DNA of 64,000 nt from Paenibacillus sinopodophylli. Its GTDB lineage: Bacteria > Bacillota > Bacilli > Paenibacillales > Paenibacillaceae. Positions 30,734 through 40,639 of the stretch are shown here, piece by piece. The position numbers and the translations under genes are program-made. The stretch lies in NCBI RefSeq assembly GCF_005930355.1, contig NZ_VDBO01000003.1, positions 62,001 through 126,000 of the forward strand. Reading direction: 5' to 3'. Below the pieces are notes generated by a model. That model saw nothing but the letters and a program-made list of their open reading frames with translations. It did no database searches and was not told where the DNA came from. The first letter of the stretch is position 1. Each line of letters opens with the position of its first letter.

Positions 30734-32821
30734 TTAGTGATTTCCGTCAAGCCAGTTAATTGTGGAAGACATTTGAACTTGTTTTGTGAACAGCTTTTTC
30801 TTACTTCCATTGAATGTTTCATAAACATTCAGTGAATAACTGCTCCAATAACGATTTGTGGTCATAGGTTTGTTTATTGCATTATAGTTTTCTCCTACTT
30901 TCCACTGAATACTTCCTTCAGATTTCCCTTCCATATCTAACACTTGTGACCATATTACATCATTGGTAGGCTCATATTCTAGCTCAAACAACAATTTGGA
31001 TTGGCTGAATCCGTTATAGCTATAGTCTCTTGTAACCACACCGCCAACATTCAGAGCTAGTAAATCCTCATAAGCAAAAACATTAAAATAATTCAAATCT
31101 AATTGATAAGGGCCAACCTGTAGATCCACATAGCTGTTTGTATCTAGCTTCTCCTCTGGCAATCCGAATAAAACGGCCCTAATATATCCTTTCGGCGTGC
31201 CATTAGATACTTTGATTAACCCATTCTCGTCAAAAGCTTCGCCTAGCAACAATTGAAGACCTTCGCTGCTGACATTAGCCGGAAGCTCCGTATAAACAAT
31301 ATATTGGTCTTTATTCGCTGGGCTAATCGCATTAGATGATTTTACTATTTTTGCATCATAGTAATTCCCGCTTACTGTTTTGAAGTACCCCGCGAATAAC
31401 GGCAATAGATTGCTACGCGTTTGATTATTGGACACGTCCATATAAACGGCGTAGATATCACTCGTATTGCCTTTATAAGTGCGTACATCTGTTACTTTTA
31501 CAGTCATTTGTGAGCCGTTCGATATCTGCGTGTATGCATTGCCTGATACAACAGAGTAAATAGGTGTAATGACAGACTTAGTTACTTCTGCGACAAGCAG
31601 TTTTTCTTCTTTAACGGTTTGATTCAATTTGAGCAGAAACTTCTTCCATTGATACTCGTAAGGAAGTTTTCCAATATAGGTGACTGTCGTTGATGCTCCT
31701 GGCGCAAGTCCGATATCACCCGTATTTTTGATTGCCTGGCTTTCAATGGTGATGTTATCATCTACAACCATTGTGCCAGCGAGTGACGGCAAAGGTAAAT
31801 ATACTTTTTCTTTATTCGTAATAACCAATTTCGCTATTACGTTATCATCATTGTTCCAAGGGAAACGTTGAACCGATTGAAGCTCTACTTCATATTGTCC
31901 ATTGTCGTCTGTAAACGTTTGTTTAGTAGAAGATGTTGTTGTTGTGCTTATCTTGACAGGCACTTCAAATGCCGCAACAGGCAATTCAACCTGCCCGGAT
32001 TCAGCTGCACCAATTTTTTGTGTAATAATCAGTTGCCAGCCTGTAGTTGGAACTGTGTTTGGAATTAATCCTGTTAGAGAGATCGTATTGAGAACCGTTG
32101 GCTCTAATAATTTATTCTGGTCTGTCGTATTTTTGAGCTTAAGTTGAAATAAACCTTTTGAGGTTTTCATGTAATAAGCGTATTCCGGCAAGGTAACGCC
32201 TAGTTTACTTGTGTTACGTGCGATATATGAAATGTTGATATTATAAATGTCGTTTACTTTGGTTACACTAACTTTGTCAACACGTGTATTAACTGCTGTA
32301 TTGTTTATTTTAATGCTTTTGAATCCACCTGCTTTGACTACGTTAGAGTAATTGGTGGGGAATGTGAATTGCCCTATCGTTTTCTCATATCCAGCTACCG
32401 AGAAATCAAACTTGATAAAATTCAGAAGCAATTTATCCAATGTCACACTCGCAGCTACTTCACTGTAATACGTTAATGTTGTGGAAGACTTAGGACTTAC
32501 CTTCTTTTTACTTTCTTTATCCAATAGCGTTAAGGTATAGCTTGTTCCACTTTTTGTTTTCAATCGAGCCCAATAATCAACCAAATTTATAGTCGTGCTG
32601 TCCCCATTATAAATCGTGAACGTAAAGCTGGCCGTACCTCCTTTGGAGCTCGGCATTAAATTGGCATCTGTCAGCTCTACATAGGAAGTACCGGACAAAT
32701 AAACTCTCTTATTGACTGCCGTCACAGCAGCTGCACCTGATATAGGTATTGCAGTTAGTAAAACAGTTAAAGCGACCAATAGTGATATAAAGACAGATAA
32801 TCTTTTGAAGTTCGTACGCAT
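30734..32821 (-). CDS. Large exported protein of unknown function
   Basis: A 695-residue secreted protein with a clear signal peptide (LSVFISLLVALTVLLTAIPI ... AAA). No catalytic motif or SLH module is visible. It is beta-rich with repeated patterns such as TASFTFTIYNGDSTTINLVD, DNIYxxN-type strands and KLxI/LLF segments, suggesting four to six related Ig-like domains of about 120 residues. The start is set at the ATG at 32821 (MRTNFKRLS); GGAGTGA lies 10 bases upstream. An upstream ATG at 32842 has no such site. It lies just downstream of the S-layer gene, separated by a terminator, and has its own upstream region of about 170 bases. Surface function is inferred from location and signal peptide only. 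Confidence 0.7.
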   Translation of the reverse strand: MRTNFKRLSVFISLLVALTVLLTAIPISGAAAVTAVNKRVYLSGTSYVELTDANLMPSSKGGTASFTFTIYNGDSTTINLVDYWARLKTKSGTSYTLTLLDKESKKKVSPKSSTTLTYYSEVAASVTLDKLLLNFIKFDFSVAGYEKTIGQFTFPTNYSNVVKAGGFKSIKINNTAVNTRVDKVSVTKVNDIYNINISYIARNTSKLGVTLPEYAYYMKTSKGLFQLKLKNTTDQNKLLEPTVLNTISLTGLIPNTVPTTGWQLIITQKIGAAESGQVELPVAAFEVPVKISTTTTSSTKQTFTDDNGQYEVELQSVQRFPWNNDDNVIAKLVITNKEKVYLPLPSLAGTMVVDDNITIESQAIKNTGDIGLAPGASTTVTYIGKLPYEYQWKKFLLKLNQTVKEEKLLVAEVTKSVITPIYSVVSGNAYTQISNGSQMTVKVTDVRTYKGNTSDIYAVYMDVSNNQTRSNLLPLFAGYFKTVSGNYYDAKIVKSSNAISPANKDQYIVYTELPANVSSEGLQLLLGEAFDENGLIKVSNGTPKGYIRAVLFGLPEEKLDTNSYVDLQVGPYQLDLNYFNVFAYEDLLALNVGGVVTRDYSYNGFSQSKLLFELEYEPTNDVIWSQVLDMEGKSEGSIQWKVGENYNAINKPMTTNRYWSSYSLNVYETFNGSKKKLFTKQVQMSSTINWLDGNH

Positions 32822-32988
32822 GTTTGTTTGATCACTCCGCATTTTAGAATTTAATATATTAGACGCATAAGCAACCGCTTTAGTTTCACGAGATTGAAAT
32901 TTCTTTTAACGGCTGCTGCGTATAATAATTACTATAGCTTGTTAATGTGAACTGCGTGTGAACGATATAAACATCTGAGAATAAAAAA

Positions 32989-33017
32989 GAAAGCTGAGAG
33001 TTAGACTCTCAGCTTTC
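32989..33017 (-). terminator. Terminator of the S-layer protein gene
   Basis: A 12-bp perfect stem (GAAAGCTGAGAG with CTCTCAGCTTTC) and a 5-base loop, followed by TTTTTTAT on the minus strand. Confidence 0.92.
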
Positions 33018-33040
33018 TAATTTGGTGTTAGTCGTTGTTC

Positions 33041-35611
33041 TTAGTTAGTTACAACGATGATAACGCCAGCTTCAGCAATACCGCCGTAAGTTGTACCACT
33101 TGCTTGAACGACTACTTGGTATTGACCTGTAGCAGGACCGTAGTTAGTACCGTCTGCAGCTACACGAAGATCTGTAAACGATCCAGTAGAAACTGAATCC
33201 AGAGCTTTTTTCGCCAAGAAGATTTGTGTGTCAGCAGTTACTACATAAGTAGTGCCACCAGCAACGATTGTTTTAGTGTCATTGTTTACAGTCAACGTAG
33301 CTGATACTGCAGTTGGAGCAACAGCTGTAACTTCTTCGTAAACGGAGTTGTTAGAGTTTGCTTTGTCAGACAAAGTAACTAGGCTGTATTTCGCCAAAGC
33401 GTTAAGTTGATCGTAAGCAAATCCAAGAGTTGCGTCATTGCTTACTGCAAAAGTTTTGTTTTCACCATTAACGTTTAGTGTTACTGAGTAAGTTGAAGAT
33501 GTAGCACTTGTTGATGATTTTGCAGTGCTGATGTACAAACCGTGTACTGCAGCAAGATCAGTTGCAACGCCATCAGTTGTAACTACAACATACTTCGCTA
33601 CGCCAGCTTCTGCTTTAACAGCTACTTTCGAACCTTTAACCGCATCAGCAGCAGTTGCAACTGTGATAGTAGATTTAGTGCTGTCAGTTGCATTAACTGA
33701 AGCTTTCAGGTAGATCGTGTTGCTATTAAGAACGTAGTTTGTAGTAGTGTTAGCAGTAGGTGCAGTAGTAAGCTTAGTAGCTGTTACTGCAGTTACCGCT
33801 TCGTCTGCAGTTAATGAAACAGCACCAGTTGTTGCTGGAAGGTCAATAACACCATCTGCATCAAACTTAAGTTCTACCAAAGTGTTTTTCAAAGCTACAG
33901 TTGTATGAACATCTTTTGTATATACTGTTGCAGCTTTCGAATCTTTCAAGGAGTAGTAAACTACTTTTGTGTAACCATACAACACTTGACCATCTTTGAT
34001 GATGTCAACGTTAGTTTGAACATCTTGGATAAGAGCGTATTGGCTGTTGTCTACAGCATTAGCAGTTGCATAGTATGCAACTTTGCCATCTTTGTTCAGG
34101 TAGTACGTGTACTCAGTACCAATGTTTGCTGCAGCAAGACCCAAACCAGCGTCAACTGCTACGTAAGATTTTCCACCTACATTGTAAGTAGTATCAGTAC
34201 CGTTTTTACCTACAGACTCAAGTTTACCAGAAACAGTGCTGCGAACTGCAGCTACAGTAACTGCTTCGCCTGCATCATTTACAATCACGTTAAGAACATC
34301 AAGTGATTTCAAATCAGCAAGAGTTGCCGCTTTACCATCTAGAGTAATTGTTGAGCTGCTAACTACTTTGAAAGTAGAACCATTCTTAGTAGTTACACGG
34401 CTGTAGTCTTTGTATGCTACAACTTCGTCAAGAACTTTGTTTGAATCCCAAACGTTAACCAATAGAGCTTGAACGTTACCAGCGCCATTCAAGAGAATAG
34501 TGATATCTCTGTCATTAGCTAGTGCGTAGTTTGTTGCTTGCTTGTCTGTGTTTTCGTAAGTAACGATTCCAGCAGCGGAAGTTTTAACTGAACCATCGTT
34601 GTAATAAACAGCGCTAGATACAGTTGAAACATCAGATGTAGCAGAGATGATGTTGCCAGCTGCTTGTGCATCTGTGATAGCAAGAATTTGGTTGCTACCG
34701 TTTTTCTTAAGCACGCTTACTGAGTGGCCAAGAAGGCTGCCCAGGCTTTTGCCGCCAGTTACAAAGAAATTAGCTGCAGTAGCTTCGTTAGCATTGTTAA
34801 GGCTAACTTCTTTGTTGCTGTTCAATGCAATACCAGTAAGGATTTTGTCTTCAGTAGTTCCAAGTTTGTTGATCAATGGAACAACGTTTGCGTTTGTTGC
34901 AATTTTCTTACCTTTTGTATCAACATCAAGTTGATTGCCATCTGCATCGTAACCAACAAGTGTAGCGCCCAAAGTGTTCGATGCCAATTCAGCAACTACA
35001 CCACGGTTAGCTTTAGTACCTGTTGCAATTTCAACGCCGTTAAACAATTCAAGGTTATCGGCTTGAAGAATTACGTTATAAGGCCATGAACCTGAAAGGT
35101 ATTTGTCTTGGTAACCAAGAGCACGAACCAAGATTGCTACTACCTCTTCGAAAGCTACGCTGTCGGAAGGACGGTAGTTGCCGTTAAAGCCTTGGATAAA
35201 GCCTTTAGCAGCTGCTACGTTGATGTATCCAGTGTACCAAACGTTAGTTTTAACATCTTTGAACGTTGGTTTAACATTGTTCATCAATGTTGCTGCGCTT
35301 TCGTTACCAGTAGCGATAACAACGATTTTCGCAAGTTCTGCACGAGTAATCGCGTTCTCTGGTTTGAAAGTACCATCTTCATAACCTGCAAGAATACCTA
35401 GTGCAGATAGTTCTTCAACTGCGGATTGTACTGGTTTACCCACTACGTCAGTTGGTGTTGCTGCAAAAGCTGGAACGGATAATGGAAGCACTAGAGCTGA
35501 AGCTAGTGCAAATGCTGCTATTTTTTTCTTCATAACCTTTATTTCTCCTCCTCTAGATACGTGCGGTTGTTGAGAGTTTTGTTTAAATAGTGAATTGCTC
35601 TTTTCCCTCAT
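33041..35611 (-). CDS. S-layer protein with N-terminal SLH modules and two possible starts
   Basis: An 856-residue (long form) or 830-residue (short form) S-layer protein. The core signal peptide is KKKIAAFALASALVLPLSVP. Two or three SLH modules follow (AVEELSALGILAGYEDGTFK; FKDVKTNVWYTGYINVAAAK; RPSDSVAFEEVVAILVRALG) to about residue 210. The rest, to the C-terminus, is Ala/Val/Thr-rich repetitive beta sequence typical of lattice-forming proteins. The ATG at 35611 has AAGGGGGTGA 7 bases upstream. The in-frame ATG at 35533 has AGAGGAGGAG about 11 bases upstream and would give a normal signal peptide. A sigma-A promoter and long leader precede it. SLH modules bind pyruvylated wall polymer. Confidence 0.9.
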   Translation of the reverse strand: MREKSNSLFKQNSQQPHVSRGGEIKVMKKKIAAFALASALVLPLSVPAFAATPTDVVGKPVQSAVEELSALGILAGYEDGTFKPENAITRAELAKIVVIATGNESAATLMNNVKPTFKDVKTNVWYTGYINVAAAKGFIQGFNGNYRPSDSVAFEEVVAILVRALGYQDKYLSGSWPYNVILQADNLELFNGVEIATGTKANRGVVAELASNTLGATLVGYDADGNQLDVDTKGKKIATNANVVPLINKLGTTEDKILTGIALNSNKEVSLNNANEATAANFFVTGGKSLGSLLGHSVSVLKKNGSNQILAITDAQAAGNIISATSDVSTVSSAVYYNDGSVKTSAAGIVTYENTDKQATNYALANDRDITILLNGAGNVQALLVNVWDSNKVLDEVVAYKDYSRVTTKNGSTFKVVSSSTITLDGKAATLADLKSLDVLNVIVNDAGEAVTVAAVRSTVSGKLESVGKNGTDTTYNVGGKSYVAVDAGLGLAAANIGTEYTYYLNKDGKVAYYATANAVDNSQYALIQDVQTNVDIIKDGQVLYGYTKVVYYSLKDSKAATVYTKDVHTTVALKNTLVELKFDADGVIDLPATTGAVSLTADEAVTAVTATKLTTAPTANTTTNYVLNSNTIYLKASVNATDSTKSTITVATAADAVKGSKVAVKAEAGVAKYVVVTTDGVATDLAAVHGLYISTAKSSTSATSSTYSVTLNVNGENKTFAVSNDATLGFAYDQLNALAKYSLVTLSDKANSNNSVYEEVTAVAPTAVSATLTVNNDTKTIVAGGTTYVVTADTQIFLAKKALDSVSTGSFTDLRVAADGTNYGPATGQYQVVVQASGTTYGGIAEAGVIIVVTN

Positions 35612-35754
35612 AGCCAGTTCACCCCCTTTCCAGAGTTGAGCATAGATTTGATATAAATGATGTCTACGATCACGATAAACCCATTTGTAAGATCATGTCG
35701 TAGAAACTTGTAAAAAATACGAGAAAATTGCTAGAGTCGCGCCACCACTATAAC

Positions 35755-35783
35755 ATTATACAATGGGCGGGCCGTACCGTAAA
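35755..35783 (-). promoter_or_regulatory. Sigma-A promoter of the S-layer gene
   Basis: On the minus strand TTTACG (35778-35783), a 17-base spacer and a perfect TATAAT (35755-35760). The leader to the first start codon would be about 135 bases, and about 215 to the second. The rest of the 35612-36190 gap holds only AT-rich sequence and the terminator of the next gene. Confidence 0.65.
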
Positions 35784-36111
35784 GAGGAAGTTGTGAATTC
35801 ATTCCAATTTCTTTCCAACAACAGTAGGTCTAGCGCATTAATTCGGGTCATTGTTACAACGTCATGTATTTAAACGCACGTTGCAGCGAAAAGTTGCGAT
35901 GTTCCGAAAAAAAGTTGAAATTTTATTTTGGTTGAACAGTTACTCATAAGCGGAGCTTACTCGTGTTTGTTGATTACTTCGTAAGTATAGCTTGTTTTCA
36001 TAGAGATCGTCGATGTTAAACATTTTCCATGGATAATGTTTCTCGAACTTGTGGAGAATTGTTATTTGCACAATCGTTGCCTCTGTCATCATGCTCACTA
36101 ATCTCAAATAA

Positions 36112-36149
36112 AACGAGGCAGTACCCCATGAATGAGGAGCTGCCTCGTT
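36112..36149 (-). terminator. Terminator of the 1395-residue SLH protein gene
   Basis: A 10-bp perfect stem (AACGAGGCAG with CTGCCTCGTT) followed by TTTATTT on the minus strand. Confidence 0.88.
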
Positions 36150-36190
36150 CTGCTTTAGAATTTTTAGCTCTATGTCATTAAATTAATCAA

Positions 36191-39100
36191 TTACCCAATG
36201 CTTGGAAGTTTCTTCAAATCCGCTAATATACGAGCAACGATAATCGCTGCATCAGAACGTAGAAGATTGGATCTCGGTTCGAACACAGAACCAGCCTTTG
36301 GATTACTTGCATCGACTGGTGAGCCTAGAATATACTTCTTCTTCGCAATAGCAAGTACAGAGCTTTTTGCGTAGGTATTCACATTCCCTGCATCTTTAAA
36401 TGTTTTTTCTAAATCCTTATCAATCTTTGAAGAGTCTGTCGCCAGCTTCATATCGAGCGCTCTGGCAATGATAACAGATGCTTCTTCCCTTGTTAAGTTA
36501 GAGCTTGGTTGGAATGTTCTCGGGCCTGTTCCGCGGATAAGGCCTTCCCTTGCAGCAGTCTCTACATATCGGTAATCCCACAACGCATCTGGATTAATAA
36601 TAGCCGGTACGTCATCAAAGTGCGGCTTGCTCAGCTCATAGTTGAGCGGAATATCGAGCGCTTTAACCATCATCCTTGCGAACTCACCGCGCGAGATATA
36701 AATGTTTGAGCCGAAGTCATCGAATCCAGCAGCATTCATTATTCCTTTTGCATAAATAGCCTCAAGGAAGTTTCTAGCGTAAGGATGTGATGTCATATCT
36801 GTATAAGAATAAACCATTTTACCCACAACATAATAGCCGAATTTATTGAATGGCACAGTTATTGTGTTTTTCTTAACGTCTACCGTACCACCAATATTTT
36901 CCCAATACTTTGCTTTCACATCATAACGATATACCGTAATAATTGTACCAACACTATCTTTCATATTCGGGTCGAAAGCTAATGTTAGTGTTCCTGTTTT
37001 GGATGTAACAAGCTCTCTATCATCCGGTCGCTCGTCATAAGTAGGTATTTTCGTTCCGCCAGTCCCCTTAGCATTCGGGAATTGGTAAGGATCTACTCCT
37101 CTTGTTAACGGATCGTAAGTTGTTGTAGCTGGATCATCGGCTAGACCTGCGTCAATCCAATATACTGGGCTTGCTTTCGTGAACCGCGTTGGATAAGACA
37201 GTCTGAATCTTGTACCGAAGCTCTCCAAAATAATGTTGAAGTTTGGCGGCAATGCTTCTAGCTCACGTCGATCAACGACACCGTCCTCTGCATTTGCTAT
37301 GGCAAACAAAAGATTATGACCAGTAAACACTTGGTTCTTTAATGCTGCTGGTACGTTGAAATCAGTACGTATGAGCGTTGTACCTTTCTCAAATTTCAAA
37401 TTGACCGCTCCATCAAAAACTTTATGGTTGCTGGCCATTGGATCTAGGTATTGAGCGCCTGGAATATTCGTCGGTGCATATGTGATTTCAATGCTGCTTT
37501 GTACTTTATCGTTCGCACTTGTAATAATGAAATCAATTTTGTTTTTCCCGACCTTTAGCTTGTCTACAAATACTCGATAGGTGTTTTTATACAACAGTTC
37601 GACAGTTGCAGGGTTGTTGTCGGAATCGAAATCAATTTTTTCCGCTAGCTGTTTGTTGATCGTAATCGATTCTGCACCTGGTGCGTCAATGATAACCTCA
37701 ACATAGTTTTGGTTTATAATGCTCTTGTTCGGTAAGATCGGGCGCAGAATCGTGTATGGCAGCGAAGTTGGATCCACTTCCAAACGATAGGATGCTTTCG
37801 GACCTGTCTCACCATTGTTGAATACCGTAAACGTATATACGCTGGAGCTTCCGTCTGCATTCAATGCTTGTCCTGTCAAAATGAATGAGAACGTTTTGGT
37901 TACGATATCATATCGGACAGACAAATTGGCAACATCATTATTAGCGGTATTATTAACCGTGCCAATAATCGTTGTCCCTCTTGTAATGAGAAGCTGTTTG
38001 CTTAGATTCCAATAAATTGGATTGGAGAATGCTGTGCTCTCTACTTTGAGAATATAGCTTGTAGAATCGGTCAAATCAGCTGATGAATCCATTTGTTGAA
38101 TTTTCGTTTGAATATTGCTCACTATAGCTGCATCTGTTGCACCTGCAGCAACAAAATCGATAAAATCAAAAGTACCAAAAATATTCATATTAGCTTCATT
38201 AGTCGTATAAACGCCGCCACGATTCACAAAGCTTGGATCATTCGGGAATGGTTCTGTATACTTGCTTCCATACGGGTAAATAGTTGTTCCTTCTACTGGA
38301 ATGACCGGTAGATTTGTAGGAATCATATACAGCTTGATTGTTTTTTCGTATGAATTTTTGCTGCCTTGGAAAACAAATTTAATTTCATTTTCCCCGCTGA
38401 ACAATGCATTAAAAGCTTTTTCCTTCTCGTCCACATCGGTTGTCACAGAAGTGTCGTCCAAAATTCTAAAGCTTGTGGCCGTGCCATTGGACTGCAGCCT
38501 AATTGGCGTATTATTTACATAGAAAAAGATCGTCTGAGCCGTGTTTGTGCCGCTGTCGAAATCATAACGAATTTCAGACGTGTTATTAATATTGTTAATC
38601 ACACCTTTGAAACTGCTCAGTGCCGTTGTAATGGCATCGTTTATCCGCTCTGATTTCAATTTATTCGTATCATCATAAACAGTCATATTATCAAATACGC
38701 TTGTGTAGCTTACATAAGGTCCGAACAGCATTGTGAACTTAACCTGTTTGGTAGCCCCGCCCGTCCCGCCAACCTGCAGCGTAACCGTTTGTGTTCCTTC
38801 GAAAGGCAACTTTTTGAAAATCAAAATTTCACGCTTGTAAATTTTCCCGTTAATGTTAACAAACTTATTAGCCAGCGTGTCAGTCACATTCTCTACATTG
38901 TTTACATCCGTGTAGGTGTAGCCTGTTGCTGGCGCGTTTGAGACGTTCTTAATTTCTGTTACAGCAACAGATTCAGCTGTGTCGGATAAGCTTGCATTGC
39001 CAACAAGAACTTCCATTGCGAATGGCACGCTATAGAGATTAGCGCCTTCTAGCGGAGTTCCTGTCAAAGCTTCACCATTACCCGTACGATATCCGCTCAG

Positions 39101-40378
39101 GTAATTAATATTTTCGATGAATTTTTTCGAAGCATCCTGCAAAGAAAAGCTCATAAGGCCTGTACCCTCATCGACAGGTGTCTGACCGAGTGCAACCTTC
39201 TTAGCGTTCTGTGCAGTCAACACAATGTTGTAATTTTTGTCCACTACAAGTGGGTTCGCTCCCCCTGCATGATTGGCACCGATATTCGCTGTAAACTCAT
39301 AAATGAAGAAAGCTTCCTGACCTGTATACGTGCCTACCGGAGTAGCGATTTGTCCACCCGGTTGTACAAGAGTTCCACCATTCCCCGTTATCGTATACTT
39401 CATTGGAATGCTTCCTGTACCAGAATTAGGATTCGGATGCGGATCAAGTATGCCATCTTGCGGTGCATCATCGGCCAAATAGTTAGGTACAATAATTTTA
39501 CCCGTAACTGTAGTCGAGCTCGCATTGGTAACCAGCAAATTAGGGCTGTATTCAAGAGGCTGAGACGAGTTAATCGTACTTCCCGCACCCGTTATGCCAT
39601 TTAAGTTCACGTCATAGAACGTTACCTCGCCATTATAGAAAGCAACCTCACGAGTCGTTTCAACCGTTTGATTCGCGTTTTTCACTTTGATCGTAACGAG
39701 ATTTTTACCTTTTTGAAGCGTTATGGGTGACGCCGCAAACTGATAGCTGTTAGAGCTGTTTACGGAATAGGTTTTGCTGCTCCCGTTAACATCTACTGTT
39801 ACCTGCTGAGCATTCGGCGCAAAGCCCGTAATACTGATATCCGCCGACTGGCGTCCCGCTGATGCAGTAGAATGGACAACCGTCGTTCCCGCTTCTTCAA
39901 TATTGAATTTGTTTCCATCTAGTTGGGCAACTAAGTCATAAAATACCGGACCATTATGATATTCGATATAGATGGAGTTTGTAACTTCCCCGCCGCCTTG
40001 AATACCACGGAATGTGATACGGTTCAAGCCTGGAAACAGCTCGACGTTATAGACCTGTATATTGAAACCATTAATATAGATATTGCTTGTAATGTTCTTA
40101 CGCTCTGATCCAATCTGATCGTCAGATGGATCTTCATTGCCTTTGTTATTGATAATTTGATGTACACTATACGATACTGATGAAGGGTCTACTCCTGTAA
40201 TTGAACCTGTTAGAGTCAAACTTGGATCAGTCGTCACCCTCGCCTGCATGGATAAATCCTTCTCCGTTGGGAAGCTAAAACTACCTGTCGCGGCATTCGC
40301 CACAGGAGATGAACCGAACGGCGGCAACAATGTAATCAATAACGCCAGTGTTAATGCTAATGACAATAATCTTTTCAA
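36191..40378 (-). CDS. Giant SLH-anchored surface protein
   Basis: A 1395-residue secreted protein. It has a signal peptide (LLSLALTLALLITLLPPF), then multiple Ig-like repeats. Several are bacterial Ig / glucodextranase-B-like, with the pattern G-x-x-V-x-x-N-G-x ... L-x-x-G-x-N-x-x-x (for example VTVDVNGSSKTYSVN with LQKGKNLVTIKVKNANQTVE, and IDAPGAESITINKQ with LKVGKNKIDFIITSANDKVQ). A long central region is of unknown fold. Three SLH modules close the protein (MTSHPYARNFLEAIYAKGI; FDDVPAIINPDALWDYRYVE; FKDAGNVNTYAKSSVLAIAK). The start is TTG with AGGAGG 9 bases upstream. It follows the S-layer gene and precedes tagO, tagA and csaB. No enzymatic motif was found, so a structural or adhesive role is inferred. 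Confidence 0.86.
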   Translation of the reverse strand: MKRLLSLALTLALLITLLPPFGSSPVANAATGSFSFPTEKDLSMQARVTTDPSLTLTGSITGVDPSSVSYSVHQIINNKGNEDPSDDQIGSERKNITSNIYINGFNIQVYNVELFPGLNRITFRGIQGGGEVTNSIYIEYHNGPVFYDLVAQLDGNKFNIEEAGTTVVHSTASAGRQSADISITGFAPNAQQVTVDVNGSSKTYSVNSSNSYQFAASPITLQKGKNLVTIKVKNANQTVETTREVAFYNGEVTFYDVNLNGITGAGSTINSSQPLEYSPNLLVTNASSTTVTGKIIVPNYLADDAPQDGILDPHPNPNSGTGSIPMKYTITGNGGTLVQPGGQIATPVGTYTGQEAFFIYEFTANIGANHAGGANPLVVDKNYNIVLTAQNAKKVALGQTPVDEGTGLMSFSLQDASKKFIENINYLSGYRTGNGEALTGTPLEGANLYSVPFAMEVLVGNASLSDTAESVAVTEIKNVSNAPATGYTYTDVNNVENVTDTLANKFVNINGKIYKREILIFKKLPFEGTQTVTLQVGGTGGATKQVKFTMLFGPYVSYTSVFDNMTVYDDTNKLKSERINDAITTALSSFKGVINNINNTSEIRYDFDSGTNTAQTIFFYVNNTPIRLQSNGTATSFRILDDTSVTTDVDEKEKAFNALFSGENEIKFVFQGSKNSYEKTIKLYMIPTNLPVIPVEGTTIYPYGSKYTEPFPNDPSFVNRGGVYTTNEANMNIFGTFDFIDFVAAGATDAAIVSNIQTKIQQMDSSADLTDSTSYILKVESTAFSNPIYWNLSKQLLITRGTTIIGTVNNTANNDVANLSVRYDIVTKTFSFILTGQALNADGSSSVYTFTVFNNGETGPKASYRLEVDPTSLPYTILRPILPNKSIINQNYVEVIIDAPGAESITINKQLAEKIDFDSDNNPATVELLYKNTYRVFVDKLKVGKNKIDFIITSANDKVQSSIEITYAPTNIPGAQYLDPMASNHKVFDGAVNLKFEKGTTLIRTDFNVPAALKNQVFTGHNLLFAIANAEDGVVDRRELEALPPNFNIILESFGTRFRLSYPTRFTKASPVYWIDAGLADDPATTTYDPLTRGVDPYQFPNAKGTGGTKIPTYDERPDDRELVTSKTGTLTLAFDPNMKDSVGTIITVYRYDVKAKYWENIGGTVDVKKNTITVPFNKFGYYVVGKMVYSYTDMTSHPYARNFLEAIYAKGIMNAAGFDDFGSNIYISRGEFARMMVKALDIPLNYELSKPHFDDVPAIINPDALWDYRYVETAAREGLIRGTGPRTFQPSSNLTREEASVIIARALDMKLATDSSKIDKDLEKTFKDAGNVNTYAKSSVLAIAKKKYILGSPVDASNPKAGSVFEPRSNLLRSDAAIIVARILADLKKLPSIG

Positions 40379-40603
40379 AACAGTGTTCCTCCTTTATGTA
40401 TATAACGAGCATGGGTATTAGGAAAGTAGTTGGTCAGACGACTGAGCGGCTTAATTATGAATGAACCTTCCTCCCTTTTCCTCTTTAGCCAGTTATCATA
40501 CGCTTTGCAGTTAGACGCGCTGACCGCAGAAAAGTTCTGTACTGTTGTTATCGGCTTGCAGTCCCTATTTTTTTAGCCATATGAGCATTTAGGAGCAAAA
40601 AAA

Positions 40604-40635
40604 GAGCCCCGTTTCCCATTTGGGACTCGGAGCTC
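40604..40635 (-). terminator. Terminator of the tagO-like gene
   Basis: A stem of GAGCTCCG/CGGGGCTC extended by GTCCC/GGGAA pairs, followed by seven T on the minus strand, 5 bases past the stop. Confidence 0.85.
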
Positions 40636-40639
40636 ATTG

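Noticed and set aside
40470..40560. Class I c-di-GMP (GEMM) riboswitch in the leader of the 1395-residue SLH gene
   Set aside because: A GCAAAGC and GGCTAAA pair is present, but the spacing is wrong and the 5' GGGCAAACC-type core and 3' half are missing.
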